Positions 7,709 through 17,098 of a stretch of DNA of 64,000 nucleotides are shown here, in pieces. The number at the start of each line of letters is the position of its first letter. The first letter of the stretch is position 1. Below the pieces are notes generated by a model that saw only the letters and a program-made list of their open reading frames with translations, was not told where the DNA came from and ran no database searches. Source of the stretch: Myroides odoratimimus (GTDB lineage Bacteria > Bacteroidota > Bacteroidia > Flavobacteriales > Flavobacteriaceae); NCBI RefSeq assembly GCF_030326305.1, contig NZ_JACAKB010000010.1, forward strand, positions 51,333-115,332, written 5' to 3'. Position numbers and translations under genes: made by a program.

Positions 7709-8758
7709 ATGAAGTTATCAAACTTTAATTTTGATTTGCCTGAAGAATTATTGGCAGAGTTTCCAGCAGAGAACAGAGATGAGGCACGCCTAATGGTAGT
7801 AGATCGTAAAACTGGAACGATAGAGCACAAATTATTCAAGGATTTAATTGACTATTTTGACGAGGGAGATGTGATGGTGTTAAATAACACGAAAGTATTT
7901 CCTGCACGTTTATACGGTAATAAAGAAAAAACAGGTGCGAGAATTGAAGTATTCTTGTTGCGTGAGTTAAATGCTGAACAACGTTTATGGGATGTATTAG
8001 TAGACCCAGCTCGTAAAATACGTATCGGTAATAAATTATACTTCGGAGATGATGATTCATTAGTAGCTGAAGTAATTGATAATACAACTTCTAGAGGAAG
8101 AACTTTACGTTTCTTATACGATGGTTCTTACGAAGAGTTTAGATTTAAATTACAAGAATTAGGAGAAACTCCGATTCCTAAGTACATTAATCGTGAAGTA
8201 GTGCCAGAAGATGCTGAGCGTTACCAAACTATCTATGCTACTGAAGAAGGAGCTGTAGCTGCACCAACAGCAGGATTACACTTCTCTAAACACTTATTAA
8301 AACGTTTAGAGATAAAAGGTGTTGAATTTGCTAATGTAACATTGCATATCGGTTTAGGTACTTTTAATCCAGTAGAGGTAGAAGATTTGTCTAAACACAA
8401 GATGGATTCAGAAGAGATGTTTGTGAATCAAGAAGCTTGTGATATTGTAAATGCAGCTAAAGAGAGAAAGAATAGAGTATGTGCTATCGGTACGACAAGT
8501 ATGCGTGCATTAGAGAGTTCTGTTTCTTCTAGTCAAACGTTAAACCCATTCGTGGGATGGACGAATAAATTTATCTTCCCTCCTTATGATTTCAGTATTG
8601 CTGATTGTATGGTGACTAACTTCCACATGCCTAAATCAACATTATTAATGATGATCTCTGCATTCTGTGGACATGACTTAATGATGAAAGCTTATAAAGA
8701 AGCGGTAGAAGAGAAATATAAATTCTACTCTTACGGAGACGCAATGTTGATTCTGTAA
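7709..8758 (+). CDS. queA: S-adenosylmethionine:tRNA ribosyltransferase-isomerase
   Basis: It transfers and isomerises the ribosyl part of SAM onto 7-deazaguanine in tRNA, making epoxyqueuosine. The 349-residue length is standard. Family motifs are [62 protein letters not shown] and [13 protein letters not shown]. It stands alone between a promoter with a structured leader and a strong terminator. A second queuosine gene, queE, is at 21049. The first ATG after the promoter is used. Confidence 0.97.
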   Translation: MKLSNFNFDLPEELLAEFPAENRDEARLMVVDRKTGTIEHKLFKDLIDYFDEGDVMVLNNTKVFPARLYGNKEKTGARIEVFLLRELNAEQRLWDVLVDPARKIRIGNKLYFGDDDSLVAEVIDNTTSRGRTLRFLYDGSYEEFRFKLQELGETPIPKYINREVVPEDAERYQTIYATEEGAVAAPTAGLHFSKHLLKRLEIKGVEFANVTLHIGLGTFNPVEVEDLSKHKMDSEEMFVNQEACDIVNAAKERKNRVCAIGTTSMRALESSVSSSQTLNPFVGWTNKFIFPPYDFSIADCMVTNFHMPKSTLLMMISAFCGHDLMMKAYKEAVEEKYKFYSYGDAMLIL

Positions 8759-8780
8759 TAGATCAATCAAAATAAATTAG

Positions 8781-8807
8781 AAAGCCTTTGAGATTCTCAA
8801 AGGCTTT
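8781..8807 (+). terminator. Intrinsic terminator of queA
   Basis: AAAGCCTTTGAG (8781-8792) and CTCAAAGGCTTT (8796-8807) form a perfect 12-bp stem with a three-base loop, followed by a T-run to 8811. Confidence 0.9.
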
Positions 8808-8912
8808 TTTTGTGAATAGGATGGATTGGACTTTTATCTTATGTTTAGGAATTTATTTGTTTAAAAAGAAGTAAATTTACAGTTAATACTTAATAAGAAA
8901 TACTCCTATATA

Positions 8913-10190
8913 ATGACTTTTGAAAATACACTTGCTTATGCAAAGAGCTTAGATGAAAAAGATCCTTTAGCTAAGTACAGAGATGAGTTTAACTTTCCAG
9001 AGGTAAATGGAAAACAGGTTATCTATTTTACAGGTAATTCACTTGGACTACAACCTAAGAGAGCTGTAGAGTATGTCAATGAAGTAATGAAGGATTGGGG
9101 GGCGTTAGCTGTAGAAGGACACTTCTATGCAGAGAAACCATGGTGGGATTATCACGAACGTTTAAGTGAACCATTGAGTAGAATAGTAGGAGCTAAGTCG
9201 TCAGAAATTACTGTGATGAATACCTTGACAGTTAACCTTCACTTATTGATGACTACTTTTTATCGCCCTACGGCTAGTAAGTATAAGATTATATGTGAGG
9301 AGAAAGCATTTCCGAGTGATCAATATCTGATACAGTCTCAAGTAAGGTTACATGGACTAGATCCTAAAGAAACTATTATAGAGTTGAAGAAAAGACCTGG
9401 AGAACATAACTTTAGACTAGAGGATATATTAGAAAAGATAGATGAAGTAGGAGAAGAGATCGCTTTAGTGTTAATAGGAGGGCTTAACTATTATACAGGT
9501 CAAGTGTTCGATATCAAAACTATTACAGCTCATGCTCATCAATATGGAGCTAAGGTAGGATGGGATTTAGCTCATGCTGCTGGTAATATAGCGTTGAAGT
9601 TGCACGAGTGGAATGTGGATTTCGCTGCATGGTGTAGTTATAAGTATATGAATGCTGGGCCAGGTAGTGTATCAGGCTGTTTCATTCATGAACGCTATCA
9701 TACAGATAAAGATTTGATTCGATTAGCAGGATGGTGGGGACATAATAAAGAACGTCGTTTTTTGATGGAGAAAAAATTTGATGCAGTAGAGAGTGCACAT
9801 GGATGGCAGATTAGTAATCCTTCTATTCTTAGCTTAGCTCCTTATTTAGCATCTATAGAGATGTTCGATGAAGTGGGAATGGAGGCTTTGATAACAAAAC
9901 AGAGAGAGATTACTGCTTACCTTGAGTTTATAATGGAGGATGTGGCTAAAGCTGTTAATGCTAATTATGAATTAATCACGCCTAAAAAAGAAACCGAAAG
10001 AGGAAGTCAACTTTCTGTTTTTCTTCATGGAAAGGGGAAAGATCTGTTTTCGTATTTAATGAATGAAGGAGTAATTGTAGATTGGAGAGAGCCTAATGTG
10101 GTTAGGCTAGCACCAGTTCCTTTCTATACTTCTTATGAAGATATATATCGTTTTGGAGAAATTCTAAAAAAGGCAGATAGTCTTTTTTAG
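8913..10190 (+). CDS. kynU: Kynureninase
   Basis: It is a PLP enzyme that cleaves kynurenine or 3-hydroxykynurenine to (3-hydroxy)anthranilate and alanine, in tryptophan degradation or de novo NAD synthesis. The 425-residue length fits. Visible are the NSLGLQPK substrate loop, YYTGQVFDI, the cofactor aspartate region GWDLAHAAGN, the Schiff-base lysine in WCSYKYMNAGPG and GWWGH. The neighbours at 10317 (arginase-fold hydrolase) and 11708 (kmo) lie on the same strand but have separate signals. Tryptophan dioxygenase and a classical kynurenine formamidase are not in the window. Confidence 0.96.
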   Translation: MTFENTLAYAKSLDEKDPLAKYRDEFNFPEVNGKQVIYFTGNSLGLQPKRAVEYVNEVMKDWGALAVEGHFYAEKPWWDYHERLSEPLSRIVGAKSSEITVMNTLTVNLHLLMTTFYRPTASKYKIICEEKAFPSDQYLIQSQVRLHGLDPKETIIELKKRPGEHNFRLEDILEKIDEVGEEIALVLIGGLNYYTGQVFDIKTITAHAHQYGAKVGWDLAHAAGNIALKLHEWNVDFAAWCSYKYMNAGPGSVSGCFIHERYHTDKDLIRLAGWWGHNKERRFLMEKKFDAVESAHGWQISNPSILSLAPYLASIEMFDEVGMEALITKQREITAYLEFIMEDVAKAVNANYELITPKKETERGSQLSVFLHGKGKDLFSYLMNEGVIVDWREPNVVRLAPVPFYTSYEDIYRFGEILKKADSLF

Positions 10191-10271
10191 ACTATTAGTA
10201 TGATATATTTACAAGTATAGAAAAGAAGATAAGGAGAGAATAGTTATTTAATAGAATTTAATTTGCCTGAT

Positions 10272-10301
10272 TTGTCTATCGTTTAAATTAAATTACATTT
10301 G
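10272..10301 (+). promoter_or_regulatory. Promoter of the arginase-fold gene
   Basis: TTG (10272-10274), 19 bases, then TACATTTG (10294-10301). The TTG at 10299, an in-frame possible start, lies inside this -7 element. The true start is therefore ATG 10317, with a very short leader. Confidence 0.7.
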
Positions 10302-10316
10302 CAAAAAAAAAATACG

Positions 10317-11402
10317 ATGTCAACTAAACAAAATAAGATAGATAATTTCGATCCATCTCAGCCAGGATTAGCAGATGCGACAATATATGGATTGCCTTTT
10401 ACAGCAGAGGAAAGTGAGATTATAGTGGTACCAGCACCATGGGAAGTAACAGTAAGTTATGGAGCAGGGGCGTCAGAAGGACCAGAAGCTATATTAGAAG
10501 CTTCTTATCAAGTAGACTTATTACACCAACAATATCCTGATTTATGGAAATTGGGAATTTATATAGATGAAGCTCCAGAACATTGGGCAACAGATAGTGC
10601 GAAGTATAAAGAAATGGCTCAGCCAATCATTGAAGCACTTGAGAATGGTGAGAATATTGCAGACTTACCAGAGTTACAAAAAGATTTAGATGCAATCAAT
10701 GCAGTATGTGATAAATTTCACAAAGAAGTAGAAGAGAAAGTATCTTATTGGATGGCAAAAGGAAAACGCGTAGTATTATTAGGAGGAGATCACAGTACAC
10801 CGTTTGGATATTACAATGCTTTGGCAAAACATCACGATTCTTTCGGTATTTTACACTTTGATGCGCATATGGATTTAAGAGATGCTTATGAAGGGTTTAC
10901 TTATTCTCATGCGTCTATTATGTTCAATACTTTAAAATTACCTCAAGTAAAAACAATTGTGCAAGTAGGTATTCGTGATTTCTGTGAGCAAGAAGTAGCA
11001 ACAGTAGTAGAAGCTAATGGACGAGTATTAGTACATACTGATGCAGATTTGAAGAAAGACGAGTTTGAAGGAATGAGCTGGAAAGATAAATGTGATCAAA
11101 TTATCGCTTCATTACCAGAGAAAGTAGCAATCAGTTTTGATATTGATGCTTTATTAGCTTGGTATTGTCCAAATACAGGAACACCTGTACCAGGGGGATT
11201 GACTTATGAGCAAGCAACTTATATGATTACACGTTTATCAGAATCTAATAAGTTAATTATAGGAATGGATTTAGTAGAGGTAGCACCAGGAGAGGATGAT
11301 TGGGATGGTAATGTTGGAGCTAGATTATTGTTCCATATGTGTGGAGCATTTGCAAAATCACAAAGCTTAGCAGTAGGACAAAAGATAGAGTTTAAGAAAT
11401 AA
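10317..11402 (+). CDS. Arginase/agmatinase-family (ureohydrolase) enzyme
   Basis: This cytoplasmic binuclear-metal hydrolase of 361 residues has the family metal ligands: GGDHSTPFGY, HFDAHMDLRD and SFDID. The last motif then departs from the usual DxxDP: it reads DIDALLAWYCPNTGTPVPGG, keeping both Asp ligands but losing the following Asp-Pro. A long insertion (about residues 85-140) lies before GGDHS. Family members cleave guanidino or formimino groups (arginase, agmatinase, formimidoylglutamase). The position between kynU and kmo suggests a link to tryptophan breakdown, for example removal of a formyl group from N-formylkynurenine, but that is my inference. It starts at ATG 10317 because the earlier TTG lies in the promoter. 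Confidence 0.85.
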   Translation: MSTKQNKIDNFDPSQPGLADATIYGLPFTAEESEIIVVPAPWEVTVSYGAGASEGPEAILEASYQVDLLHQQYPDLWKLGIYIDEAPEHWATDSAKYKEMAQPIIEALENGENIADLPELQKDLDAINAVCDKFHKEVEEKVSYWMAKGKRVVLLGGDHSTPFGYYNALAKHHDSFGILHFDAHMDLRDAYEGFTYSHASIMFNTLKLPQVKTIVQVGIRDFCEQEVATVVEANGRVLVHTDADLKKDEFEGMSWKDKCDQIIASLPEKVAISFDIDALLAWYCPNTGTPVPGGLTYEQATYMITRLSESNKLIIGMDLVEVAPGEDDWDGNVGARLLFHMCGAFAKSQSLAVGQKIEFKK

Positions 11403-11406
11403 ACAA

Positions 11407-11436
11407 AAATAAAGAGTCTCGCGAGACTCTTTATTT
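11407..11436 (+). terminator. Terminator of the arginase-fold gene
   Basis: AAATAAAGAGTCTC (11407-11420) and GAGACTCTTTATTT (11423-11436) form a nearly perfect palindrome followed by T's to 11440. The right arm overlaps the 3' end of the small minus-strand gene at 11431-11595. Confidence 0.85.
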
Positions 11437-11595
11437 TTTTATAGGTTTGTCACAAAAGAATATATTATACAAAGAAAGTATAGTGGCAGCAAATAGCAAT
11501 ATAGAGACTAAAATATGTTCTATATTGAAGACGATGTAAAAGAGATACCACCCTGTTAAAAGAAGTATCACTAGGATCCATATTAAATCTTTCAT
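11431..11595 (-). CDS. Small hydrophobic membrane protein, 54 residues
   Basis: It runs from ATG at 11595 to TAA at 11431. The protein begins MKDLIWILVILLLTGWYLFY and ends FFCDKPIKK. Two hydrophobic segments (about 5-22 and 28-47) are separated by a short FNIEH turn, and the tail is basic. This layout recalls the very short two-helix membrane proteins common in Bacteroidota, but I cannot name a family. It lies in the 305-base gap between the arginase-fold gene and kmo, on the opposite strand. Its last codons lie in the terminator hairpin of the convergent gene. It is below the length usually called, so proof of expression is lacking. Confidence 0.5.
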   Translation of the reverse strand: MKDLIWILVILLLTGWYLFYIVFNIEHILVSILLFAATILSLYNIFFCDKPIKK

Positions 11596-11707
11596 AGGGA
11601 ATCTGTTAGTTGTGTTGTTGCTTAAATATACTTAGAATATTAGAGTTAAAATATAAGTAATCAAAGAATTTGTATTTTAATTTGTTAAAAATAAATTAGT
11701 TAGCGTC

Positions 11708-13042
11708 ATGGTAAAAGATGTCTCAATAGTTGGTAGTGGATTAGTAGGTGTGGTGTTGGCAATCAGCTTAAAAAAGAAAGGCTATATAGTAACAGTATAT
11801 GATAAGAGTGAGGATATTCGAAATATAGATTTTAGAGGGAGGTCTATTAATTTAGCTTTATCAGATCGAGGGTGGCGTATATTAAAAGAATTAGGAATAG
11901 AAGATGAGGTAAGGGAACTAGGTATTCCAATGTCTGAAAGAGCAATCCATACTGAGGATGGTAATGTCAAATATCAACCTTATAGTATAAAAGGAGACTC
12001 AATATGGGCAATATCAAGAGGAGGGTTAAATAAAGATTTGATTTCTATTGCAGAAAGAGAAGGAGTGGTATTTAAGTTTGATACTCCTATCTGGGATGTT
12101 AATCTAAAAGAAGGGGTCTTGTATACAGCAGAGAAAGAGAGTGATCAGTGGAATGAGATTAAAACTGATTTGATCTTTGGGGCTGATGGTGCGTATTCTA
12201 GAGTCAGAGCTAAAATGCAGAAGCAAAGTCGATTTGAATATCAACAATCCTATCTACATTTAGGATATAAAGAACTTCGTATAGAGGCAATGCCTAATGG
12301 GGAACATCAGTTATCTAAGAACGCATTTCATATTTGGCCAAGAAAAGATTTTATGTTTATTGCTTTAGCGAATGTTGACGGTTCTTTTACTTGTACATTG
12401 TTTATGCCATATGAGGGGGAAGTCTCTTTTAAGACTGTTCAAACAGATGAGGAGATTAGAAAGTTCTTTGGTGCTTATTTTAATGATGTAGGTGCTTTGA
12501 TACCAAATTATTTAGAGCAATTTAAAGAGAACCCAGTGAATTCATTGGTAACCATGAAGTGTTTTCCTTGGGTGTCTGAAGATAAGGTTGCTCTTATCGG
12601 TGATGCCGCACATGCAGTAGTTCCTTTTTATGGGCAAGGATTAAATGCGGGATTGGAAGATGTATATGTGCTAAATCAAATAATAAATCAGGTAGGAAAT
12701 AATAGTTGGTTTGATGTACTAAAAAAATACCAAGAAGAAAGAAAGCCTAATGGAGATGCTATAGCAGAACTGTCCTATCGCAACTTTAGAGAGATGAGTG
12801 AAGATACGGCCGATGATATGTTTTTGTTAAGAAAAAAGATTGAGGCAAAATTTGCAGCTGAATATCCTAGTCTATGGTTGCCTTTATACGATAGAGTTAC
12901 ATTTAGTACAGAAAGTTACGTATCAGCTTTAGCAGAAGGAGATAGACAGGCAGGTATTATGGATGAGGTAATGAAAATGGACGGAATCATACACAAATGG
13001 GATAGTGAAGAAGTGATGAATAAGATAAAGTCTCTTTTATAA
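11708..13042 (+). CDS. kmo: Kynurenine 3-monooxygenase
   Basis: This FAD-dependent aromatic hydroxylase makes 3-hydroxykynurenine from kynurenine with NADPH and O2. Motifs are the dinucleotide fold VGSGLVGVVLAISL (about 8-21), GRSINLALSDRGW (typical of KMO), GADGAYSRVR and the second FAD motif LIGDAAHAVVPFYGQG with NAGLED. The 444 residues match bacterial KMO, which lacks a strong membrane anchor. With kynU upstream it would make 3-hydroxyanthranilate, the precursor of quinolinate and NAD. A symmetric terminator follows. Confidence 0.95.
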   Translation: MVKDVSIVGSGLVGVVLAISLKKKGYIVTVYDKSEDIRNIDFRGRSINLALSDRGWRILKELGIEDEVRELGIPMSERAIHTEDGNVKYQPYSIKGDSIWAISRGGLNKDLISIAEREGVVFKFDTPIWDVNLKEGVLYTAEKESDQWNEIKTDLIFGADGAYSRVRAKMQKQSRFEYQQSYLHLGYKELRIEAMPNGEHQLSKNAFHIWPRKDFMFIALANVDGSFTCTLFMPYEGEVSFKTVQTDEEIRKFFGAYFNDVGALIPNYLEQFKENPVNSLVTMKCFPWVSEDKVALIGDAAHAVVPFYGQGLNAGLEDVYVLNQIINQVGNNSWFDVLKKYQEERKPNGDAIAELSYRNFREMSEDTADDMFLLRKKIEAKFAAEYPSLWLPLYDRVTFSTESYVSALAEGDRQAGIMDEVMKMDGIIHKWDSEEVMNKIKSLL

Positions 13043-13052
13043 TATAATGAAG

Positions 13053-13080
13053 AAGGGTATATGTGATCACATATACCCTT
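13053..13080. terminator. Bidirectional terminator between kmo and the HerA-like gene
   Basis: The stretch is a perfect 28-base palindrome: AAGGGTATATGTGA (13053-13066) followed by its reverse complement. T's follow on both strands. It sits between two convergent stop codons. Confidence 0.85.
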
Positions 13081-13086
13081 TTGAAT

Positions 13087-14625
13087 TTATTTACGTTTAC
13101 CCTTAGAGTTCCCTCCTGATAATATTTTATTTAAGATACCAAAAGCACCTCTTATAAAAGTAGCGCTAGTTACAACTTTAATAATTCCTTTTGTAACATC
13201 GCTATTTCCTTGTTGTGTTTTAGTAGTGCTTGTTTTTGTAGTCGTTTCTTTTACCTTTTGTTCTTCTTGTTTTAGAGCTTCTAGTTTTGCATTTAATATT
13301 TCATAAGCACTTTCTCTGTCAAAATACTCATTGTATTTTTTAGCAAGAGAAGATTTGGTTATAAGGTCATTTATTTCTTGATCAGATAAGATATCCATTC
13401 TACTCATAGGTGCACGCATAGTACATACTGCAAGTGGGGTAGGGATACCTTTTTCGTTTAGAGCAGTGACTAAAGCTTCTCCTGTTCCCATAGAAGTAAT
13501 AATCTCATCAGTCTTATAATACTCAGTAGAAGGGAAGTTTTCGGAAGCAGTTTTGATTGCTTTGCGATCTTTTTCTGTGAATGCGCGTAGAGCATGTTGT
13601 ATTTTTAGACCCAGTTGCGCTAGTACACCATTAGGAATATCTGTTGGATTCTGTGTGATAAAGTAGATTCCGATTCCTTTAGAGCGTATTAATTTTACAA
13701 TTGTTTCTATTTGATTTAATAGCGTTTTACTAGCTTCATTAAATATTAAGTGTGCCTCATCTATGAAGATTACTAGTTCTGGCTGTCCACTATCCCCTTG
13801 TTCTGGCATCTGAGAATAAACTTGTGCCAGTAGGTTTAGCATAAAAGTAGAGAAAAGTTTAGGCTTGTCTTGTATATCTGTCAGACGTAGAATGTTTACA
13901 TATCCATAACCGTTCTCATCAATACGCATCAAATCCTGTATGTCAAAAGAAGGTTCTGCAAAGAATATATCTGCACCTTGCTGTTCTAATTCTATTATCT
14001 TTCGAATAATAGCTCCAGTTGAAGCTGCAGAGATACGGCCATATTCTGCCTCTATTTCTTCTTTTCCTTCGTTGGTTAAGTACTGAAGAGTCTTTTTAAA
14101 GTCTTTTAAATCTAGTAAAGGAAGTTGCTTATCATCACAATATTTAAACACAAGAGAGACGATACCTGACTGAGTTTCATTTAAATCTAGTATTCTACTG
14201 AATAAGATTGGACCAAATTCAGTTATGGTAGCTCTAAGTCTTACGCCATTTTGTTGCGAAATTGATAATAGCTCCACAGGGAATCCAGAAGGTGTAAAAG
14301 GCAAGTTCATCTTAGAATGCCTGTCTTTTATAAAGTCATTTTCTACACCACTCATCGCTATACCACTAAAGTCACCTTTAATGTCCATCATTAAAACAGG
14401 TATACCTTTAGCCGAAAGTTGCTCAGATAATACTTGTATTGTTTTGGTTTTACCAGTACCAGTTGCCCCTGCTATAAGTCCATGTCTATTAATGGTTTTG
14501 AGCGGAATATTGATAAAGTGATCGGCTAGAATCTCACCTTCTAATTTTGCTGCACCTATAGTAATATAATCTCCTTTAAAAGAATAGCCTTGTTGGAGAT
14601 TAGTGCTGAAGTTTTCTTTATTCAT
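13087..14625 (-). CDS. HerA-like ATPase (DUF853 / YjgR family)
   Basis: This is a cytoplasmic P-loop ATPase of the HerA/FtsK superfamily. Order: an N-terminal beta-barrel-like part (about 1-40), Walker A GATGTGKTKT (about 55-64), a strand with LMMDIKGDFSGIA, Walker B ELVIFIDEAHLIF, the sensor region YFITQNPTDIP, and a low-complexity Thr/Lys/Gln-rich tail (about 455-485) before a hydrophobic C-terminus. The family is widespread and its precise role is unsettled. The frame also opens at 14664, but MNKENFSTNLQQGYSF (start 14625) matches the usual start of the family, so I use that. It converges with kmo. Confidence 0.85.
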   Translation of the reverse strand: MNKENFSTNLQQGYSFKGDYITIGAAKLEGEILADHFINIPLKTINRHGLIAGATGTGKTKTIQVLSEQLSAKGIPVLMMDIKGDFSGIAMSGVENDFIKDRHSKMNLPFTPSGFPVELLSISQQNGVRLRATITEFGPILFSRILDLNETQSGIVSLVFKYCDDKQLPLLDLKDFKKTLQYLTNEGKEEIEAEYGRISAASTGAIIRKIIELEQQGADIFFAEPSFDIQDLMRIDENGYGYVNILRLTDIQDKPKLFSTFMLNLLAQVYSQMPEQGDSGQPELVIFIDEAHLIFNEASKTLLNQIETIVKLIRSKGIGIYFITQNPTDIPNGVLAQLGLKIQHALRAFTEKDRKAIKTASENFPSTEYYKTDEIITSMGTGEALVTALNEKGIPTPLAVCTMRAPMSRMDILSDQEINDLITKSSLAKKYNEYFDRESAYEILNAKLEALKQEEQKVKETTTKTSTTKTQQGNSDVTKGIIKVVTSATFIRGAFGILNKILSGGNSKGKRK

Positions 14626-14964
14626 AGTTGTCATTTTGTAAAAAACATCTTTAAACTTTAACAAAGATAATGTATTCGCAAAATAAATTATATATAAATT
14701 TGAAATGTTAAATTTGAAGGTAATGTAAAAAATGCTTTAGTTTATTTCATTTAGAGTTGTTATCTTTACCTTAGCTTAACATTTCCTTTTAATACGGGGT
14801 GTTAAATTTCCTCTGTGTTAAATCAAGAAAGAAAGAGTTGAAAAAAATCATTATAAATTTTTTTATTTGATCTAAAAACATAAATTTGCGACTCTCATTA
14901 GTTTTAAAAGAGAAAATAAGTAATAAGTAATAATTGAAAAAAAAAGAATTAAATTTTTAAAAAG
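14626..14964. other. Divergent intergenic region before the Ton operon
   Basis: TAAATTTG at 14881-14888 is a good -7 element for the plus-strand exbB, with a leader of about 70 bases; a matching -33 is not clear. I see no gene or RNA in the rest. The upstream regions of the HerA-like gene and exbB share it. Confidence 0.5.
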
Positions 14965-15804
14965 ATGACAAAAGTATCAAACGAATCAGTTGAGAAAAAA
15001 GGATCTAGTTCAGGAGCAAGCAGAGTAATTGCATCACTAGCAGTAGTATTTTGTATTGTATTTGGTTACATTATCTGGAAATTTGTAATGGGTAACCCAG
15101 CTAACTTTGAAAACGGTGATCCAGAAAACGGACATCCACTACCAGGAAACTTCATGGGAATGGTTTATAAAGGAGGAATTGTAGTAGCGGCGTTAATTGG
15201 ATTATTAACAATGACTGTAGTTTTCTCAATCGAGAGATTCTTTGTAATTTCTAAAGCATCAGGAAAAGGTAACGTAGGTAAATTCGTACAAGACTTACAA
15301 GGAAACATCAATGCTGGAAGAATCAGCGAGGCTATGGATGCATGTGACGCTCAACAAGGGTCAGTAGCTAACGTAGTAAAAGCTGGATTAATCAAGTATG
15401 AAGAAATGAAAAAAGAAGGATTCAATAGCGAAGAAGCTACTGAAGCAATTCAAAAAGAAATCGAAGAGGCTACTACTTTAGAGATGCCAATGTTAGAAAG
15501 AAACATGATCGTATTAGCTACATTAGTATCTATTGGTACGTTAGTAGGATTATTAGGTACAGTAACAGGGATGATTAAAGCGTTCTCAGCTTTAGCAACT
15601 TCTGGTACTCCTGACTCAGCTGCATTAGCAACAGGTATTTCTGAGGCGTTAGTATGTACTGCAACAGGTATTGGTACTTCTACATTAGCTATTGTTATGT
15701 ATAACTCATTTACAACTAAAATTGATAGATTAACTTATTCAATTGACGAAGCAGGATTTGCTATTACTCAATCTTACAGAAGATTCAAAGGTTTAGTAAA
15801 GTAA
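14965..15804 (+). CDS. exbB: ExbB/TolQ/MotA-family proton channel protein
   Basis: This is the inner-membrane stator protein of the Ton complex. Predicted membrane segments are about residues 22-45, 64-88, 172-200 and 218-240. The conserved channel signature is MIVLATLVSIGTLVGLLGTV followed by TGMIKAFSALATSG, then EALVCTATGIGTSTLAIVMY. The extra N-terminal helix and the NPANFENGDPENGHP loop are typical of Bacteroidota ExbB, making 279 residues against about 240 in Proteobacteria. It is first of a seven-gene run with two ExbD proteins and TonB. It energises the many outer-membrane receptors in this window. Confidence 0.93.
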   Translation: MTKVSNESVEKKGSSSGASRVIASLAVVFCIVFGYIIWKFVMGNPANFENGDPENGHPLPGNFMGMVYKGGIVVAALIGLLTMTVVFSIERFFVISKASGKGNVGKFVQDLQGNINAGRISEAMDACDAQQGSVANVVKAGLIKYEEMKKEGFNSEEATEAIQKEIEEATTLEMPMLERNMIVLATLVSIGTLVGLLGTVTGMIKAFSALATSGTPDSAALATGISEALVCTATGIGTSTLAIVMYNSFTTKIDRLTYSIDEAGFAITQSYRRFKGLVK

Positions 15805-15886
15805 TTAGAATAAGTAAATAATAATAATACTAAGCCTGTGTAGACTTAGAATCAATACAGGTTTAGTTTATAAAAAAACACTATCA

Positions 15887-16516
15887 ATGGCAAAAGGTAA
15901 AATGAAAAAGAAAAGTATGAGAGTGGATATGACCGCAATGTGTGACGTGTCGTTCCTACTTTTGACTTTCTTCGTATTGACTTCTACTGCTAAAATGCCA
16001 GAACCATTACCTGTGGATACTCCATCTTCAACAGTACAAACTAAATTACCTGAGGTAAATTTAGCTACGGTTACTATCGGAGGTGAAGAAGGATCAGAAA
16101 AGGTTTTCTTTGGGGTTTTAGGTAGAGAGGATCGTATCGCAACCCTTGAAAAAATGGGAGAGCGTTACAATATAGAATTTAATGATGAAGAGAAAAAGAC
16201 TTTTTCATTCTTAGAAGGTGTTGGTACACCAATGCAAGATTTGAAAAGTTTCTTAAATCTTCCGCCAGATGTTAGAAATAAAGTTACTTCAAACCAACCT
16301 GGGATTCCTACAGATTCTGTAAATAACCAATTAAAGGATTGGGTTCAGACAGCTCGTATCGTAGCTAAAGACTTGAACAATAAAGTTCTTGAGGTAGCAA
16401 TTAAAGCTGATGCAACTGTAAACTATCCAAAAGTGAAAAGCGTTATGGATGTTATGCAAGAGCAACGTCTAAACAAGTTCTACTTGGTAACAGGTCTAAG
16501 AAATGAGGATTTTTAA
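15887..16516 (+). CDS. exbD: ExbD/TolR-family protein, first copy
   Basis: It has a single N-terminal membrane helix (about 17-36) with the protonatable aspartate in AMCDVSFLLLTFF (D20) and a short basic cytoplasmic tail (KGKMKKKSMR). The periplasmic domain, at 209 residues overall, is longer than classical ExbD, with an insertion at about 60-130. Two different ExbD genes in series are usual for this phylum and may make a heteromeric stator. It follows exbB by 82 bases. Confidence 0.92.
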   Translation: MAKGKMKKKSMRVDMTAMCDVSFLLLTFFVLTSTAKMPEPLPVDTPSSTVQTKLPEVNLATVTIGGEEGSEKVFFGVLGREDRIATLEKMGERYNIEFNDEEKKTFSFLEGVGTPMQDLKSFLNLPPDVRNKVTSNQPGIPTDSVNNQLKDWVQTARIVAKDLNNKVLEVAIKADATVNYPKVKSVMDVMQEQRLNKFYLVTGLRNEDF

Positions 16517-16534
16517 TCATTAAACAAACTGTAA

Positions 16535-17074
16535 ATGGCTGAATTAAATACAGGTGGAGGCGACAAGGATAAAAAAGTAAGAAGTAAAAAGCAGAATGCT
16601 GGAGTGGATTTAACTGCGATGGTGGATCTTGCTTTCTTATTGATTACTTTCTTTATGTTGACTACATCAATGAATAAACCGCAGTCGATGAACTTAGCTA
16701 TGCCAGACAAGTCTGAAGAAGCAAAGAAAGAAGATAAAACGAAGGTAGATGAGAATCGTACGATGACTGTCTTAATCGGTGCGGATAATAAAATTAAATG
16801 GTATATGGGGATGCCTCATGAACCATTAGTGGGACCTACAGATAGTTCATACGGTCAAAACGGGATAAGAAAAGTAATAATGGAGAATACCAAAAAAGCT
16901 TTGGCTTATTCTCAAAATCCTGAAGATGGCTTAATTGTAATTATCAAAGCTAGTGAGAAATCAAATTATCGTAATCTAGTAGATATCTTAGACGAAATGG
17001 CAATTACAGGTACTAAAACTTATGCTATCGTTGATATCTCTGATAAGGATTTAGAGTTCTTAGGTGAGAAATAG
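16535..17074 (+). CDS. exbD: ExbD/TolR-family protein, second copy
   Basis: It has the same architecture as the preceding gene but differs in sequence. A basic N-terminal tail precedes a membrane helix at about 28-46 with the key aspartate in AMVDLAFLLITFF (D31). A periplasmic domain of about 130 residues follows and ends with AITGTKTYAIVDIS. It lies 18 bases after the first copy and 24 before tonB. Together they form the proton-driven motor with ExbB. Confidence 0.92.
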   Translation: MAELNTGGGDKDKKVRSKKQNAGVDLTAMVDLAFLLITFFMLTTSMNKPQSMNLAMPDKSEEAKKEDKTKVDENRTMTVLIGADNKIKWYMGMPHEPLVGPTDSSYGQNGIRKVIMENTKKALAYSQNPEDGLIVIIKASEKSNYRNLVDILDEMAITGTKTYAIVDISDKDLEFLGEK

Positions 17075-17098
17075 TTAACGTCTAAATAATAAAAAGAA

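Noticed and set aside
10299-10316. TTG start giving six extra residues to the arginase-fold protein
   Set aside because: The TTG is part of the TACATTTG promoter element and would not be transcribed.
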